64,000 nt of DNA, taken from NCBI GenBank assembly GCA_037200685.1, contig JBBCIG010000015.1, positions 1 to 64,000 on the forward strand, in the 5' to 3' direction. The translations under genes were made by a program, and so were the position numbers. Under the pieces are notes generated by a model. That model saw only the letters and a program-made list of their open reading frames with translations. It was not told where the DNA came from and ran no database searches. Position 1 is the first letter of the stretch, and each line of letters begins with the position of its first letter. Source of the stretch: JAJKIP01 sp037200685. Its GTDB lineage: Bacteria; Bacteroidota; Bacteroidia; Chitinophagales; Chitinophagaceae. Shown here one piece after another: positions 63,031 through 64,000 of the stretch.

Positions 63031-64000
63031 ATGAACATGAAGACGAAATTAATTATCGCCTTATCCTTTTTATGCATGGCTGCGCAGGCGCAATACAAGC
63101 AGCAACTTCGCGGAACTGTTTCTGATTATTTATTACAAAAACCCTTAGCTGGAGCTACAGTTATTATAGCTGCTGTTAACCAATCGGTGGTTACGGATGA
63201 AGAAGGTGTTTTCCGATTTAAAGATCTGCCGATCGGTTCTTATCGCATTACGATTTCTTATTCCGGGTTTAAAGATATAACGCTGGAAAATATCGCTGTT
63301 AATTCCGGGAAGGAAACCGTATTGAATATTCCTTTGGAAGCACTGGTGAAAGTAGAAAATGAAGTACTGATCAAAGCGAACAGCAAAAAGAACAAACCGC
63401 TTAATGATATGAGTATAGTGAGTGCAAGGGCATTTACCGTAGAAGAAACTCAGAAATATGCAGCCGCGGTAAATGACCCTTTACGCATGGCTACCGCTTT
63501 TCCCGGTGTGATGACAAATGATGATGGCAATAACAATATTATCATCCGTGGTAATTCGCCAACGGGATTGTTATGGAAAATGGAAGGAATGGATATTCCC
63601 AACCCGAATCATTTCAGTAACGCCGGCGGTAGTGGTGGTGGAATTTCAATTCTTAGTTCTCAATTGTTATCGAATTCCGATTTTATTACGGCTGCATTCG
63701 CTGCTGAATACGGAAATGCCTTAAGCGGCGTATTTGATCTGAAATTGCGCAAAGGGAATAATGAAAAGAGAGAATATACATTACAGGCTGGTGTGTTGGG
63801 ATTAAATGCCGCTATTGAAGGTCCATTTTCAAAATCTTACAAAGGTTCATATCTCATCAACTACCGTTATTCAACATTGGAGTTATTAAATAAAGTCGGC
63901 GTCTTACCAAACAATGCCTCTACCAACTTCCAGGATCTTTCTTATAACATCTATCTGCCCGCCAATAAATTGGGAAGCTTTACCTTTTTTGGTTTTGGCG
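63031..64000 (+). CDS. TonB-dependent receptor with CarboxypepD_reg-like domain, cut by window end
   Basis: The first 323 codons are in the window and the 3' end is missing. The start is ATG 63031 or 63037 (MNMKTKLIIALSFLCMAAQA, signal peptide). A CarboxypepD_reg-like domain follows directly (about 25-110: LRGTVSDYLLQKPLAGATVI, GVFRFKDLPIGSYRITISYS). A TonB-receptor plug comes next (about 135-240: AVNDPLRMATAFPGVMTNDD, NIIIRGNSPTGLLWKMEGMD, AAFAAEYGNALSGVFDLKL) and the barrel begins. There is no STN domain, unlike usual sigma/FecR-linked receptors. It is probably the transport partner of the preceding sigma/FecR/STN genes; the ligand is unknown. Confidence 0.9.
   Translation, partial: MNMKTKLIIALSFLCMAAQAQYKQQLRGTVSDYLLQKPLAGATVIIAAVNQSVVTDEEGVFRFKDLPIGSYRITISYSGFKDITLENIAVNSGKETVLNIPLEALVKVENEVLIKANSKKNKPLNDMSIVSARAFTVEETQKYAAAVNDPLRMATAFPGVMTNDDGNNNIIIRGNSPTGLLWKMEGMDIPNPNHFSNAGGSGGGISILSSQLLSNSDFITAAFAAEYGNALSGVFDLKLRKGNNEKREYTLQAGVLGLNAAIEGPFSKSYKGSYLINYRYSTLELLNKVGVLPNNASTNFQDLSYNIYLPANKLGSFTFFGFG

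Overview
The window comes from a member of the Bacteroidota, most likely a Chitinophagaceae-type soil, plant or freshwater saccharolytic bacterium. The phylum call is inferred from SusC/SusD pairs, a one-protein hybrid two-component regulator, type IX secretion (T9SS) C-terminal domains, a PUR-family DNA/RNA-binding protein, FecR-type anti-sigma factors and promoters matching TTG-N19-TAnnTTTG. The family call is only an impression from protein style, the AT-rich base composition and the intergenic repeats.

Layout. 1-5473: a large lipoprotein (beta-propeller, HEAT repeats, cytochrome c), then on the minus strand an ECF sigma factor, a putative membrane anti-sigma protein and a small secreted protein. 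5808-8240: a T9SS cargo protein, a repeat-rich gene-free stretch and an SDR oxidoreductase. 8335-40846: the centrepiece, a galactan utilisation locus of about 32 kb. A minus-strand hybrid two-component regulator is divergent from a long plus-strand series: SusC, SusD, GH53 endo-galactanase lipoprotein, GH-A-clan enzyme, GH2-GH53 fusion, GH2, alpha/beta hydrolase, SMP-30 lactonase, GH2, galactokinase, DUF1080 lipoprotein, KDPGal aldolase, galactonate dehydratase, SUMF1-domain lipoprotein, MBL-fold hydrolase, MFS transporter, KDGal kinase and Tat-type sugar isomerase/epimerase. 40891-45463: pdxJ and a ThuA/PQQ-propeller/PKD/cytochrome c lipoprotein. 45668-50184: housekeeping genes (ABC exporter, PUR protein, pgi). 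50185-51094: a gene-free stretch with a candidate small RNA and dispersed repeats. 51095-59208: mixed secreted or surface proteins, SDR, DUF1398 and an L,D-transpeptidase. 59583-64000: an ECF sigma, FecR, STN/LA_2272-repeat and TonB-receptor cell-surface signalling cluster, cut by the window end.

How the centrepiece appears to work (family knowledge plus inference). The regulator senses galactan-derived oligosaccharides. SusC/D import chains cut at the surface by GH53. Periplasmic GH2 and GH-A enzymes release galactose. Galactose can then enter by GalK, or be oxidised to galactonolactone, opened by the exported SMP-30 lactonase, imported by the MFS carrier and processed by DgoD, DgoK and DgoA to pyruvate and glyceraldehyde 3-phosphate (De Ley-Doudoroff route). 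No galactose dehydrogenase is recognisable in the locus, and galT/galE are absent from the window. dgoK carries an apparent one-base insertion in a G run right after its start.

Other highlights: the GH2-GH53 fusion; a promoter-to-terminator unit without a gene (candidate ncRNA near 50.5 kb); a dispersed intergenic repeat family; and a detached STN signalling domain on a surface-repeat protein. No tRNA, rRNA, CRISPR array, transposase or phage gene was seen.
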